From NCBI GenBank assembly GCA_963773155.1, contig CAVZAB010000006.1, positions 186,001-250,000 on the forward strand: a DNA stretch of 64,000 bases, given 5' to 3'. The position numbers and the translations under genes are program-made. Under the pieces are notes generated by a model, which saw only the letters and a list, made by a program, of their open reading frames with translations, was not told the DNA's origin and searched no databases. This document shows positions 1 to 9,543 of this stretch, piece by piece (positions within the stretch are counted from its first letter, which is position 1; each line of letters opens with the position of its first letter). Source of the DNA: CAVZAB01 sp963773155. GTDB taxonomy: Bacteria; Pseudomonadota; Alphaproteobacteria; Rhizobiales; Beijerinckiaceae.

Positions 1-583
1 GTCAGTCTGGTCTTTCAGGTCGAATTCGCTCTTGCTCTTCACTGCTGGGGAGCCGGGCACCGATAGCAAGTAGGCCCGGATCGGGCGCGGAATGTTCTTT
101 AACCTCTGTGGCCCCAGATCCCTGAACGAGACATCGTCGCGCGAGGCCAGTGCGTCCTTGACGATTTCCGACACAACATATCTCTCGCGGCGGTGCAATG
201 GCTTCGAGACGTGCTGCGATGTTTACTCCCTCACCCAGAAGATCTCCTGTCTGTTCGAAAACGTCGCCGAGGTTGATGCCAATTCGGAAGTCAATGCGTT
301 GGTTATCGGCGATGTTCGCATTTCGGACTGCCATTCCGCGCTGCAGTGCTATTGCGAACTCAGTCGCGTCCACGACACTGGGGAACTCCAGTAACAGACT
401 GTCACCAGCTGTGTTCGCAAGACGACCCCGATACTTACCGATCGTCGGATCAATGAACTCCGACCGGAGGGATCGAAGCGCATCGAGTGTTTCTCTTTCG
501 TCTCGCGAGACCAATCGGCTGTAACCGGCGATATCGGCTGCGACGATGACAGCGAGCCTGCGCGAGCCGTGTTCCTCCGCCAT
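1..583 (-). pseudogene. Class III adenylate/guanylate cyclase, frameshifted and cut by window edge
   Basis: The N-terminus carries a class III nucleotide cyclase catalytic domain, with the metal-binding segment AADIAGYSRL near residue 15, AGDSLLLEF near residue 60 and GEGVNIAARLE near residue 120. Such domains make cAMP or cGMP and are often followed by TPR repeats in alphaproteobacteria. After about residue 136 the reading frame goes wrong: the expected continuation (SEIVKDALASRDDVSF and DLGPQRLKNIPRPIRAYLL) is found in another frame starting near position 170, so there is an indel at about 170-180. The gene runs off the left edge. The start is ATG at 583. It may be a real pseudogene next to the insertion sequence remnants or a consensus error. 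Confidence 0.75.
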
Positions 584-862
584 TCATCAACCTTTCGCAG
601 TCTCAACCGCGGTCAGCCTAGCGGAAGGATCCTGGCTGCGCCAAGAGCGAGGAGCGATTAGCCGACATCCGCCGGATGCCCGGCTCTTTGAGCCAAGACT
701 GACTCCAAGGAACGGGCATTGGCAAGCCCGAACCTCGCCGTGAGCGCCCAGATGGGCCGGAGGCCGGCAAGATCGGCACGGCGCGTGCCGGAAGCTCCGA
801 TATTGTCTTCACCAAGACACACCTCTCCTTGGTTTTCGCTGGAACCATGACAACCGAGCCGC

Positions 863-2221
863 TCACGCCGGCGCTGGATCAGGCGGCGGCCGCAGTTCGG
901 CGATCAGCCGCAGGATCTCGGCGAACAGCATTCTTGGGATGGCGACCTCGGCCATCTGGAAGGCGACATAGCGGCCGTGGCTGACGACCTTCGCGCCGAT
1001 CTTGATCAGCTTCTCCTTCAGGCTGGTCAGCGACCAGTCCTTGATCGGCTCCGGCGTCGCCAGCGTGCGCAGGAAGTTGCCGAGATTGTAGGCGAGCGCG
1101 TGAAGCTGGAGCCGGACGGCGTTGGCGGCGAACGACCGGCACGACAGCCGCGTCCACTTGATCGCGCCCTTGCCTTCCTTGATCCATTGCTCCGCCGTGC
1201 CGCGCTGATTGTAGAAGGCGACGACCCGCTCGGCCGGGCGCGACAGGTTGGTGACGATGAAGCCGACGCGCGGGATAGAGCTCGCCCGGATGCCACTCGA
1301 CCTTGGCGATGACCCGGCGCGGCATCTTCCAGCTTGCCGCCTGATAGCGGAAGCTGGCGTGAGTACCGCCGGACCTCGTTCGGAGGACGCCCGACGGGGC
1401 GCTTGAGCAGGTAGCCGATCCGCTCCTGCAGGACCTGGTTGGCCGGAAGCCGGATCGCATACTTGATCCGCTCGGCTTCCAGGAACTCGTAGACCTCGGG
1501 ATTGGCAAAGGCGGCGTCGGCGCGGAAATAGAGGCGCGAGACCTTGCCCCGATAGCGCGCCACGACCGGGTCGAGCACGTCCTGCCAGCCGTCGGCGCTG
1601 TGGACGTTGCCGGGACGAAGCGCGCAGCGTTCCAGATCGCCGAACTGGTTGAACACGAACAGCGGATGATAGCAGGTGCAGGCGTAGTGGCCGTTCCAGA
1701 CGCTCATCTCCTGCTCGCCATGGGTCGGGCTGACGCTCGAATCCATGTCGAGCACGATGCCTCTCGGCGGACGACGGCCATGCACACGGTCGATCCATTG
1801 GCCGGAGAGATCGGCGAGCGCCGAGAGGTTCTTCTCCGCCGTCAGCCAGCGCGTCTCGAAGCGCCCCATCTGGCTCGGCGATGCCGCCGCACCCGAAGCC
1901 GCCTTGCCGCCGACGATCCAGCGCATCGCCGGATCATGGCGCAGGCGTTCGGCGTCGTTGACATCTTCGTATCCGGCAAGCCGCCCGAACACGGACTGCC
2001 GCAGCAACCCGACCAGCGCATGGCGACCGTTCCTGCCGGTGCGCGCATCGGCGAGCACGTCGCCGGCCATCGCGCTGAGGCCGAGGGCGTCGTCGAGTTC
2101 GCGATAGGCCAGCAATCCGGCATCGGAGGTGATCCGCGGAGCCGTGAAACTGGAGCTTCACTCGGCGGTCGAAATCGAGCCTGAGAGGACCATCGACTGA
2201 TTCACCCGTTGGGTTCTCCAT
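863..2221 (-). pseudogene. IS1380-family transposase remnant with several frameshifts
   Basis: The gene encodes a DDE transposase of the IS1380 type. Blocks such as IVLDMDSSVSPTHGEQE, SRLYFRADAAFANPEVYEFL and VAFYNQRGTAEQWIKEGKG lie in the expected order, but in different frames. The N-terminus (MENPTGESVDGPLRLDFDRR) switches frame near 2137, where one extra G is seen. Further switches fall near 1365 and 1275. The total span is a multiple of three and close to the usual length of about 450 residues, so little DNA has been lost. It cannot encode an active transposase as written. It lies beside a damaged cyclase gene, a TnpB tail and a truncated gene. Confidence 0.8.
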
Positions 2222-2398
2222 GACGGCCTCGCGCGATCCAGATTAACCTATTGATTATTATATCTGAATCGCCACAGAAGCGCAGCAAATTACCGCGTCA
2301 TCCGGCGAATGCGGGCTAAGGCCGCAGAAAGCACAGAATGGGTGGTCCCAAACAGGTGGCACTGAGACGCGACTGCGCTTGGAGTTGGGACTGTGGCG

Positions 2399-2629
2399 TT
2401 AAAATCTAGACGCGGCCAAATGCCAGCGTTCAAGCTCCGATGGGGTTACGATGTGCTCTGCGTCGCCTGTCATACTATCTAAGAAATCAACAAGCGACGC
2501 GCTCACGCCCATTGCAAGGAGATATTTCCGCAGTTGTTCGACGAAGTCGGAGGACGGATAGATGCGCTTTTGCGGCTGGTCGGCTTCAATACGAAAAGCA
2601 CGACTAATTCCGACTTGACTGACTGGCGG
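2399..2629 (-). pseudogene. 3' fragment of a chromosomal gene (COG3904-like tail)
   Basis: About 76 codons in one frame end at TAA 2399-2401 and read like a genuine protein tail (LRKYLLAMGVSASLVDFLDS, then VTPSELERWHL). This resembles the C-terminus of COG3904-type periplasmic proteins, where a similar x-S-x-E-L-E-R-W/Y segment closes the protein; that assignment is from memory and tentative. Going upstream, the frame runs into DNA that encodes the TnpB tail in another frame, so the 5' part of the gene is missing. It is best read as a gene truncated by a mobile-element insertion. Confidence 0.35.
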
Positions 2630-2861
2630 CACGATTTGTCTCGCCCCTCCACTTAGGACGTACGCGGGGCTTGCGCTCCGCGCCAGAGCGTCGCTCTCCA
2701 CAGGCTGACACCGCAGAGCTTGCGGCCAATCTTTCAAGGTTCTTCGCCGCGTTCAAGTCGCGGTCATGGGCGGCACCGCAGTCGGTGCAGGTCCAGGCGC
2801 GGACCGCTAACGGCATCGCCGCGCAAATCACGCCGCATTCCGAGCAAGTTTTTGAGGTAGC
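2604..2861 (-). pseudogene. tnpB: Truncated TnpB (IS200/IS605-type OrfB) C-terminus
   Basis: The fragment carries the C-terminal zinc ribbon and final RuvC motif of TnpB: TSKTCSECG, then WTCTDCGAAHDRDLNAAKNL. The CxxC...CxxC spacing and the DRDLNAA motif are diagnostic. Only about 85 codons remain of a protein that normally has about 350-400. Just upstream of the conserved block the frame meets a TAA stop (near 2881), and no N-terminal RuvC or HTH region is present. Part of the block starts upstream of any usable start codon. It is a dead relic; no guide RNA (omega RNA) end could be assigned. Confidence 0.7.
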
Positions 2862-2958
2862 TCTGTTAACGCGATAGGAAATTTTACCTACTTATTTTGT
2901 CTTCGCGTGGGGCACGGCCCAAGTGGTCCATTTTTCCGGTATCGCTTTACCCCTACCA

Positions 2959-2973
2959 GAACAAAAATAGAAC
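2959..2973. promoter_or_regulatory. LexA (SOS) box upstream of recA
   Basis: The sequence GAAC-N7-GAAC reads as GTTC-N7-GTTC on the other strand, which is the established LexA operator of alphaproteobacteria. It lies 86 bases upstream of the recA start, directly before a plausible -35 element, so LexA would block promoter access. Position and match both fit SOS control of recA. Confidence 0.75.
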
Positions 2974-3001
2974 TTGCGTGCGAGAACAAATCAAGTACAT
3001 T
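2974..3001 (+). promoter_or_regulatory. Candidate recA promoter
   Basis: TTGCGT (2974-2979) and TACATT (2996-3001) are separated by 16 bases and could form a sigma-70 promoter abutting the LexA box. The -35 is imperfect, so the call rests mainly on position. Confidence 0.4.
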
Positions 3002-3059
3002 TTATTCCTTCGAGAGTCGTTGCGTTCCCAATTGCCGCCATGCCAGAAGGAAACAAGTG

Positions 3060-4139
3060 ATGTCGCAAGCGAATCTTCGCCTCGTGGAAGGAAGTTCCGT
3101 GGACAAGACCAAGGCACTGGATGCCGCCCTGTCGCAGATCGAGCGGGCCTTCGGCAAAGGTTCGATCATGCGGTTGGGAAAGAACCAGAAAGCGGTCGAA
3201 ATCGAGACAATACCGTCCGGCTCGCTTGGCCTTGACATCGCCCTTGGCGTCGGCGGCCTGCCGCGTGGCCGGGTCATCGAGATCTACGGGCCAGAATCGT
3301 CCGGCAAGACCACCTTGACCTTGCACGTCATTGCCGAGGCTCAGCGCAAGGGCGGCGTCTGCGCCTTCGTCGATGCTGAACATGCACTGGACCCGATCTA
3401 TGCCCGCAAGCTCGGCGTTGCCCTTGACGACCTTCTGATTTCTCAGCCCGATACTGGCGAGCAGGCCCTCGAGATTACCGACACTTTGGTGCGCTCGGGT
3501 GCCATCGATGTCCTGGTGGTCGATTCGGTTGCCGCTCTGACGCCGCGGGCCGAAATCGAAGGCGAAATGGGCGATGTCCAGCCCGGCCTGCAGGCCCGGC
3601 TGATGAGCCAGGCGCTGCGTAAGCTGACGGCGTCGATTTCGCGCTCCAATACGATGGTTATTTTCATTAACCAGATACGGATGAAAATTGGTGTGATGTA
3701 TGGTTCGCCGGAGACGACGACCGGGGGAAATGCCCTGAAATTCTATGCCTCGGTCCGGCTCGACATCCGGCGAATTGGCGCGATCAAGGACCGAGAAGAG
3801 GTGATAGGCAACCAAACCCGGGTCAAAGTGGTGAAAAACAAGGTCGCCCCGCCGTTTAAACAGGTCGAATTTGACATTATGTACGGCGAAGGCATTTCCA
3901 AGGCCGGCGAGTTGATCGATCTTGGGGTCAAGGCCGGCGTGGTCGAAAAGTCGGGGGCCTGGTTCTCCTATGATAGCCAACGCCTGGGGCAGGGGCGCGA
4001 AAACGCCAAGGCCTTCCTCAAGACCAACCCCGATGTTGCGGCCAAGATCGAACAATCGATTCGGGAAAATGCGGGCCTGATAGCCGAACGGATCTTGGAC
4101 AATGTCGATCCCGGCGAGGCGGATGCCGGCGATATGTAG
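3060..4139 (+). CDS. recA: Recombinase RecA
   Basis: RecA is the 359-residue DNA strand-exchange ATPase that also stimulates LexA self-cleavage. Walker A is GPESSGKT at residues 77-84, followed by the Walker B region (IDVLVVDSVAALTP), the L1/L2 DNA-binding loop region (NQIRMKIGVMYGSPETTTGG) and a short acidic C-terminus. The ATG at 3060 is preceded by AAGGAAACAAG as ribosome binding site; an upstream in-frame extension to 2907 is not RecA-like and crosses the LexA box. The length is normal. It is followed by alaS, an order common in Rhizobiales. Regulation by LexA is likely from the box at 2959-2973. Confidence 0.98.
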   Translation: MSQANLRLVEGSSVDKTKALDAALSQIERAFGKGSIMRLGKNQKAVEIETIPSGSLGLDIALGVGGLPRGRVIEIYGPESSGKTTLTLHVIAEAQRKGGVCAFVDAEHALDPIYARKLGVALDDLLISQPDTGEQALEITDTLVRSGAIDVLVVDSVAALTPRAEIEGEMGDVQPGLQARLMSQALRKLTASISRSNTMVIFINQIRMKIGVMYGSPETTTGGNALKFYASVRLDIRRIGAIKDREEVIGNQTRVKVVKNKVAPPFKQVEFDIMYGEGISKAGELIDLGVKAGVVEKSGAWFSYDSQRLGQGRENAKAFLKTNPDVAAKIEQSIRENAGLIAERILDNVDPGEADAGDM

Positions 4140-4275
4140 GCCGAGGTCTCACTCGACAGGCAAATACGGCACAGCTAGAACTCATTTCCACTTCGGTTCA
4201 TGCCTGGGTGCGCGGCGGATTTCGGAGCGCGTTCCTGGTCTTGGCCATCCGGTTGGAAGAAGATGAGTTCAGCTG

Positions 4276-6942
4276 ATGAGCGGTGTTAACGAAATACGGT
4301 CGGCTTTTCTGGATTATTTCGCCAAGCACGGCCACGAAATTGTGCCGTCTTCGCCTCTTGTGCCGCGCAACGACCCGACGCTTCTGTTCACCAATGCGGG
4401 CATGGTGCAGTTTAAGAATGTCTTCACAGGCATCGAACGGCGACCCTATGTGCGGGCGGTGACCGCCCAAAAATGCGTCCGAGCCGGCGGTAAGCACAAT
4501 GATCTCGACAATGTCGGCTATACGGCTCGCCATCATACTTTTTTCGAAATGCTCGGCAATTTCTCCTTCGGCGACTATTTCAAGCCGCTCGCGATCGAAC
4601 TTGCCTGGAACCTCATTACCAAGGAATTTGCCATTGCCAAGGACAAGCTTCTGGTCACGGTCTACCACGACGACGACGATGCCTTTGCGCTGTGGAAGTC
4701 GATTGCAGGATTGCCGGAATCCCGAATACTCCGGATCGCGACCTCCGACAATTTTTGGGCGATGGGCGAAACCGGACCCTGCGGGCCATGTTCAGAGATC
4801 TTCTACGATCATGGCCCTCATATTGCCGGTGGACCGCCGGGTACAGCCGAGGCCGACGGCGACCGCTTTATCGAGATCTGGAATCTGGTCTTCATGCAAT
4901 TCGAGACGCTGGCTGGCGGCCAGCGCATCGCCTTGCCGAAGCCCTCGATCGATACCGGCATGGGACTTGAGCGAATTGCCGCCGTCCTTCAGGGCACTCA
5001 CGACAATTACGAAACCGACACGATCCGCGCGCTCATTCGAGCGAGTTCGGACGCTTCCAATGTCGATGCCGACGGGCCGTTCAAGGTTTCGCACCGCGTC
5101 ATAGCCGACCATTTGCGCGCCTCGGCCTTTCTCGTTGCCGACGGCGTCCTGCCCTCGAACGAGGGCCGTGGCTATGTGCTGCGGCGGATCATGCGACGGG
5201 CAATGCGGCATGCGCAATTGATGGGCACCAGGGAACCGCTGATGTGGCGCTTGGTTCCCGCCCTGACCCGGGAAATGGGGCAGGCCTATCCCGAATTGCT
5301 GCGGGCCGAATCGCTGATTTCTGAGACCCTGAAACTCGAGGAGACCCGGTTTCGCTCGACGCTGGCGCGCGGTCTTGCCATTCTCGACGAGGAAAGTCGG
5401 TTGATCGCCGCGGGCGGACAATTGTCTGGCGAGATTGCTTTCAAACTCTACGATACCTACGGCTTTCCATTGGACTTGACCCAGGATGCGTTGCGCCAGC
5501 GCGGCATTGCGGTCGAGGAAGCCGGCTTTCGCGCGGCTATGGAACGCCAAAAGGCCGAGGCGAGAAAGGCCTGGGCGGGTTCGGGCGAAGCGGCGACCGA
5601 GACGCTCTGGTTCCAGCTCAAGGATCGGATCGGCGCCAGCGAATTCCTCGGCTACGAAACCGAAAAGGCGGAAGGCGAGATCCGCGCCCTGGTCAAGGAT
5701 GGTCGTTCCACCGACGTGTTGGCGCAGGGCGAGCGGGGCTTCCTCCTCGTCAACCAGACGCCTTTCTATGGAGAATCGGGCGGCCAGATTGGCGACACCG
5801 GCGTTATTCTCGCTAATGGCGCCAAGTTTCGGGTCACCAATACTTTGCGCAAACTCTCCGACCTGATCGTCCACGAGGGCGTTGTGGAGGCCGGCCAGTT
5901 CACCCCCGGACTCTTCGTCGAACTCACGGTCGACCATGCCCGGCGCACCGCAATCCGGGCCAATCATTCCGCGACCCATTTGCTGCACGAGGCGCTCCGC
6001 CAGATTTTGGGCGAGCATATTGCGCAGAAGGGTTCGCTCGTTGCACCCGACCGTCTGCGTTTCGATTTCTCGCATCCGAAACCAATCAGCGACGGCGAAT
6101 TGAGCGCCATCGAAGACGTTGCCAATGCGATCATTCTACGCAACGAGCCGGTGGTCACCCGACTGATGGGGCAGGAGGATGCTATTCGGATGGGTGCGCG
6201 GGCGCTGTTCGGGGAAAAATACGGCGACGAAGTTCGGGTCGTGTCGATGGGAACCAACCCACAGGGTTCGAATGCCGGCCAGATCTTCTCGATCGAATTG
6301 TGCGGCGGTACGCATGTCGGGCGGACCGGCGATATCGGCCTGGTAGCAATCCTGTCCGAGAATGCGGTCGCGGCCGGGGTGCGCCGCATCGAAGCCAAGA
6401 CGGCAAGCGGTGCCCGCCACCATCTCGTCGGCGAAGCGCGCAAGCTTCGTGACGCCGCGGCTTTGCTGAAGGCGCCAACCGACGAAATCGGCGAGCGGCT
6501 CGTCCAATTGGTCGATGAGCGACGGCGCCTTGAGCGGGATTTGGCCGAGGCCCGCAAGAAATTGGCCATGGCTGGTGGCGGCCAATCGGATGCGATTCAG
6601 GATATTGGCGGGATCAAGCTGTTCGCCCGCCAGGTCACCGGAATCGAGATGAAGGATCTCAAATCGCTGGCCGATCAGGCCAAGGAAAAGGTTGGTTCGG
6701 GCATCGTCGCGATCATTGGCATCGCTGCCGACGGCAAGGCAGGCGTGGTAGTCGGCGTGACCCCGGATCTCACCGAACAATTCAGCGCAGTGGATTTGGT
6801 GCGCACCGCCTCCGAGGCGCTGGGCGGCAGGGGCGGCGGCGGACGCGCTGATCTGGCGCAGGCCGGCGGCCCGGACGGCGCGCGCGCCGAGATGGCCTTG
6901 CAGGCGATTGCCGCCGCCTTGAAAAAGAAGGCGGCGGCATGA
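4276..6942 (+). CDS. alaS: Alanyl-tRNA synthetase
   Basis: The 888-residue enzyme charges tRNA-Ala and edits Ser/Gly mischarging. The N-terminal class II catalytic domain begins with SAFLDYFAKHGHEIVPSSPL and includes TNAGMVQFKNVF. The editing domain carries the zinc site HSATH at residues 564-568, with the partner CGGTH at 676-680. The C-terminal DHHA1 part ends GRGGGGRADLAQAGG. Length and domain order are standard. An ATG at 4263 is out of frame and was not used. The last codons overlap the next gene (ATGA at 6939-6942), which suggests coupled translation. Transcription may come partly from recA. Confidence 0.97.
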   Translation: MSGVNEIRSAFLDYFAKHGHEIVPSSPLVPRNDPTLLFTNAGMVQFKNVFTGIERRPYVRAVTAQKCVRAGGKHNDLDNVGYTARHHTFFEMLGNFSFGDYFKPLAIELAWNLITKEFAIAKDKLLVTVYHDDDDAFALWKSIAGLPESRILRIATSDNFWAMGETGPCGPCSEIFYDHGPHIAGGPPGTAEADGDRFIEIWNLVFMQFETLAGGQRIALPKPSIDTGMGLERIAAVLQGTHDNYETDTIRALIRASSDASNVDADGPFKVSHRVIADHLRASAFLVADGVLPSNEGRGYVLRRIMRRAMRHAQLMGTREPLMWRLVPALTREMGQAYPELLRAESLISETLKLEETRFRSTLARGLAILDEESRLIAAGGQLSGEIAFKLYDTYGFPLDLTQDALRQRGIAVEEAGFRAAMERQKAEARKAWAGSGEAATETLWFQLKDRIGASEFLGYETEKAEGEIRALVKDGRSTDVLAQGERGFLLVNQTPFYGESGGQIGDTGVILANGAKFRVTNTLRKLSDLIVHEGVVEAGQFTPGLFVELTVDHARRTAIRANHSATHLLHEALRQILGEHIAQKGSLVAPDRLRFDFSHPKPISDGELSAIEDVANAIILRNEPVVTRLMGQEDAIRMGARALFGEKYGDEVRVVSMGTNPQGSNAGQIFSIELCGGTHVGRTGDIGLVAILSENAVAAGVRRIEAKTASGARHHLVGEARKLRDAAALLKAPTDEIGERLVQLVDERRRLERDLAEARKKLAMAGGGQSDAIQDIGGIKLFARQVTGIEMKDLKSLADQAKEKVGSGIVAIIGIAADGKAGVVVGVTPDLTEQFSAVDLVRTASEALGGRGGGGRADLAQAGGPDGARAEMALQAIAAALKKKAAA

Positions 6943-8174
6943 TCGAGCGCCGCTACCGCTCGAACTTGGCGCGTATACGGCGACGCATCCACTTTATCCT
7001 GGACACGGGACTCGGCGCCGATAGGACGACGGTTCTCGTGCATCGGGCTTTGATCCTGATGGTCTTGATCAGCGTGAGCAGTGTCGTTTTGGAATCAGTG
7101 CCGCGCATCGCCGCCCGCTACGGCAAATGGTTTACCCTGATCGAAATCGCGGCCGTCGTCGTCTTCACGGTCGAATATGCGTTGCGGTTTTGGAGCGCGC
7201 CCGACCATACGCCCTATTCCGGCATGACGCCGATTGCGGCGCGTTGGGCCTTCGTCAAGACGCCCTCGGCACTGGTGGATCTGTTCACAGTCCTGCCGAT
7301 GTATTTGTCGTTTTTCGTCGCCGCCGATCTGAAGGTCCTGCTGCTGCTGCGGCTGCTGCGCTTTTTCAAGCTCGCCCGCTATTCGCCGGGCATGCGCTCG
7401 CTCGTTGCCGTGCTCGAAGCGGAGCGCAAGGCACTCGTCGCCTCGGCCGTCGTTCTGTTCGGGCTCGTGCTGGTCGCCGCTTCGGCGATGCATCTTGTCG
7501 AGCATGACGCGGCACCCGACAAGTTTGGAACGATTCCTGACGCGATGTGGTGGGCGGTGGTGACTCTCACGACGGTTGGCTACGGTGATGCGGTACCGAC
7601 AACGCTGGCTGGCCGACTAGTCGCGAGCGTGACCATGTTCATGGGCCTGATGATGATCGCGCTGCCGGTCGGCATAGTGGCGACCGCCTTTGCCGAGGAA
7701 ATCCACAAGCGGGAGTTCGTCGTCACCTGGGGCATGATCGCCCGCGTGCCGCTCTTTGCCGAACTCGACGCCTCTGAGATTGCCGAAATCATGCGGTACT
7801 TGCGGGCGCAGAGCGCGCCGGTTGGTCAGCGGATCGTGCGGCGCGGCGAGATCGCGCAATCGATGTATTTCATTGCAGCGGGCGAGGTGACCGTCGAATT
7901 GCCGCACAAGCAAGTTAAGCTCGGCGAGGGTCAATTCTTCGGCGAAGTCGCCTTGCTGCGTCGAACCCGGCGCACGGCAACTGTGCGGGCAAGTCAGGCA
8001 ACCAAACTGCTCGTTCTCGACGCGGGCGACCTGCACCTATTGATGGATCGCAACCCCGAGCTTGGCAAGAGAATCGAGCAGGTGGTGCAGCAACGCTCGC
8101 TCCAGCATGCCACGGGCGATATTCTGGCGGCCGAAATCAGCCAAAAGGACCAGCCTAGCGACGTCGATCATTAG
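6939..8174 (+). CDS. Cyclic-nucleotide-gated potassium channel (MlotiK1-like)
   Basis: The 411-residue protein has six predicted membrane helices. The S4-like segment is LLLLRLLRFFKLARYSPGMR, and the selectivity filter TVGYGD sits near residues 212-217. A C-terminal cyclic-nucleotide-binding domain (about 268-395) has a phosphate-binding cassette resembling FGEVALLRRTRRTATVRA. This is the architecture of the Mesorhizobium MlotiK1 channel family, which conducts K+ and is gated by cAMP; a cyclase gene fragment lies elsewhere in this window. The start overlaps the alaS stop by four bases. The 3' end contains an inverted repeat that serves the opposing icd gene as terminator. Confidence 0.9.
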   Translation: MIERRYRSNLARIRRRIHFILDTGLGADRTTVLVHRALILMVLISVSSVVLESVPRIAARYGKWFTLIEIAAVVVFTVEYALRFWSAPDHTPYSGMTPIAARWAFVKTPSALVDLFTVLPMYLSFFVAADLKVLLLLRLLRFFKLARYSPGMRSLVAVLEAERKALVASAVVLFGLVLVAASAMHLVEHDAAPDKFGTIPDAMWWAVVTLTTVGYGDAVPTTLAGRLVASVTMFMGLMMIALPVGIVATAFAEEIHKREFVVTWGMIARVPLFAELDASEIAEIMRYLRAQSAPVGQRIVRRGEIAQSMYFIAAGEVTVELPHKQVKLGEGQFFGEVALLRRTRRTATVRASQATKLLVLDAGDLHLLMDRNPELGKRIEQVVQQRSLQHATGDILAAEISQKDQPSDVDH

Positions 8175-8182
8175 GCTGGTCC
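8143..8182 (-). terminator. Rho-independent terminator of icd
   Basis: Read on the minus strand, GGACCAGCCTA (complement of 8172-8182), a 14-base loop and TAGGCTGGTCC form a perfect 11-bp stem followed directly by TTTT (complement of 8143-8146). It lies 22 bases beyond the icd stop. It is embedded in the last codons and stop of the converging channel gene. Confidence 0.8.
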
Positions 8183-8204
8183 CTGCCGGCGATTTTAACG
8201 CCGC

Positions 8205-9417
8205 TTAGGCCATTTTCAGCCGCAGATTCGAATCGATCTTGTCGAGAAAGCCGGTTGTCGACAGCCATTTCTGGTCGGGACCGACGAGCAGCGCCAGATC
8301 CTTGGTCATGAAACCTGCCTCGACGGTCTCGACGCAGACCTTTTCCAGCGTCGTCGCGAAACGTTCGAGTGCGGCATTGCTGTCGAGCTTGGCGCGATGG
8401 CCAAGCCCGCGGGTCCAGGCGAAAATCGAGGCAATGGAATTGGTCGAGGTCTCTTTGCCCTTCTGGTGTTCGCGATAATGACGGGTCACCGTGCCGTGCG
8501 CCGCTTCGGCCTCGACGGTTCGCCCGTCCGGCGTCATCAGCACTGAGGTCATCAAGCCGAGCGAGCCGAAGCCCTGGGCAACCGTGTCGGACTGCACGTC
8601 GCCATCATAATTCTTGCAGGCCCAGACATAGCCGCCCGACCATTTGAGCGCCGAGGCGACCATGTCATCGATCAATCGGTGTTCATAGGTGATGCCGGCG
8701 GCGTGGAACCTTGTTTTGAACTCGCCCTCGTATACGTCTTCGAAAATGTCCTTGAAGCGGCCGTCATAGGCCTTGAGAATTGTATTTTTGGTCGAAAGAT
8801 AGACCGGATATTGGCGGCTCAACCCATAATTCAGGGAGGCGCGGCGCAAAGTCGCGAATTGAATCATCGAGGTTGTACATGGCAAGGGCGACGCCGGCGC
8901 CGGGAAATTGAAACACTTCCTTTTCGATCCGCGACCCATCCTCGCCTTCGAAACGGATCGTCAGACGGCCCTTGCCGGGAACCTTGAAATCGGTCGCCTT
9001 ATACTGGTCGCCGAAGGCATGGCGGCCGACGATGATCGGCTTGGTCCAGCCCGGCACCAGCCGCGGCACGTTGGCGCAAATGATTGGTTCGCGGAAAATA
9101 ACGCCGCCGAGAATATTGCGGATCGTTCCGTTGGGCGATTTCCACATTTCCTTGAGGCCGAATTCCTTGACCCGCGCTTCGTCGGGCGTGATCGTCGCGC
9201 ACTTCACGCCGCAGCCATAGGTCTTGATCGCTTCGGCCGCCTCGACCGTCACCCGATCGTCAGTGGCATCGCGATGTTCGATCCCCAGATCGAAATATCT
9301 GATCTCGATGTCGAGATAGGGAAAGATCAGTTTGTCCTTGATGTGCTTCCAGATAATCCGGGTCATTTCGTCGCCGTCTAGCTCGACGATCGGGTGGGCG
9401 ACCTTGATCTTGTTCAT
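8205..9417 (-). CDS. icd: NADP-dependent isocitrate dehydrogenase, with a one-base insertion
   Basis: The gene encodes the TCA-cycle enzyme that converts isocitrate to 2-oxoglutarate. The N-terminal half contains IVELDGDEMTRIIW and SPNGTIRNILGG; the C-terminal half contains ASLNYGLSRQYP, YEHRLIDDMVA, KNYDGDVQSDTVAQGFGS and EAAHGTVTRHY. The two halves are in different frames: one extra base near 8838-8846, in the DFA-RASLNYG stretch, breaks the gene. Removing it gives 403 residues, the normal length. The ATG at 9417 has GAGGT upstream. A true knockout of a core enzyme is unlikely, so a consensus error is the first explanation. A strong terminator follows. Confidence 0.93.
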
Positions 9418-9543
9418 GGAATGACCTCGTGATTGCATGGTCCCTGGAGCTTAGCCTCGGCCGCCCCTATAGCATCGGGTCGACTGCCTTAAAAGCGCGC
9501 CCTTTGGGCAACGCCGGCGGCTTGCCGGGCTTTGGAGCAAAGC

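Noticed and set aside
2338..2360. GGTGGTCCCAAACAGGTGG as right inverted repeat of the IS1380-type element
   Set aside because: No matching inverted copy was found at the other side (600-860), so the end of the element could not be fixed.
2991..4055. Long antisense reading frame in recA, and similar ones in alaS, cofG/cofH, the CoA-transferase and coxL
   Set aside because: They are mirror frames produced by high GC at third positions. None has recognisable motifs, while the opposite strands encode clear conserved proteins.
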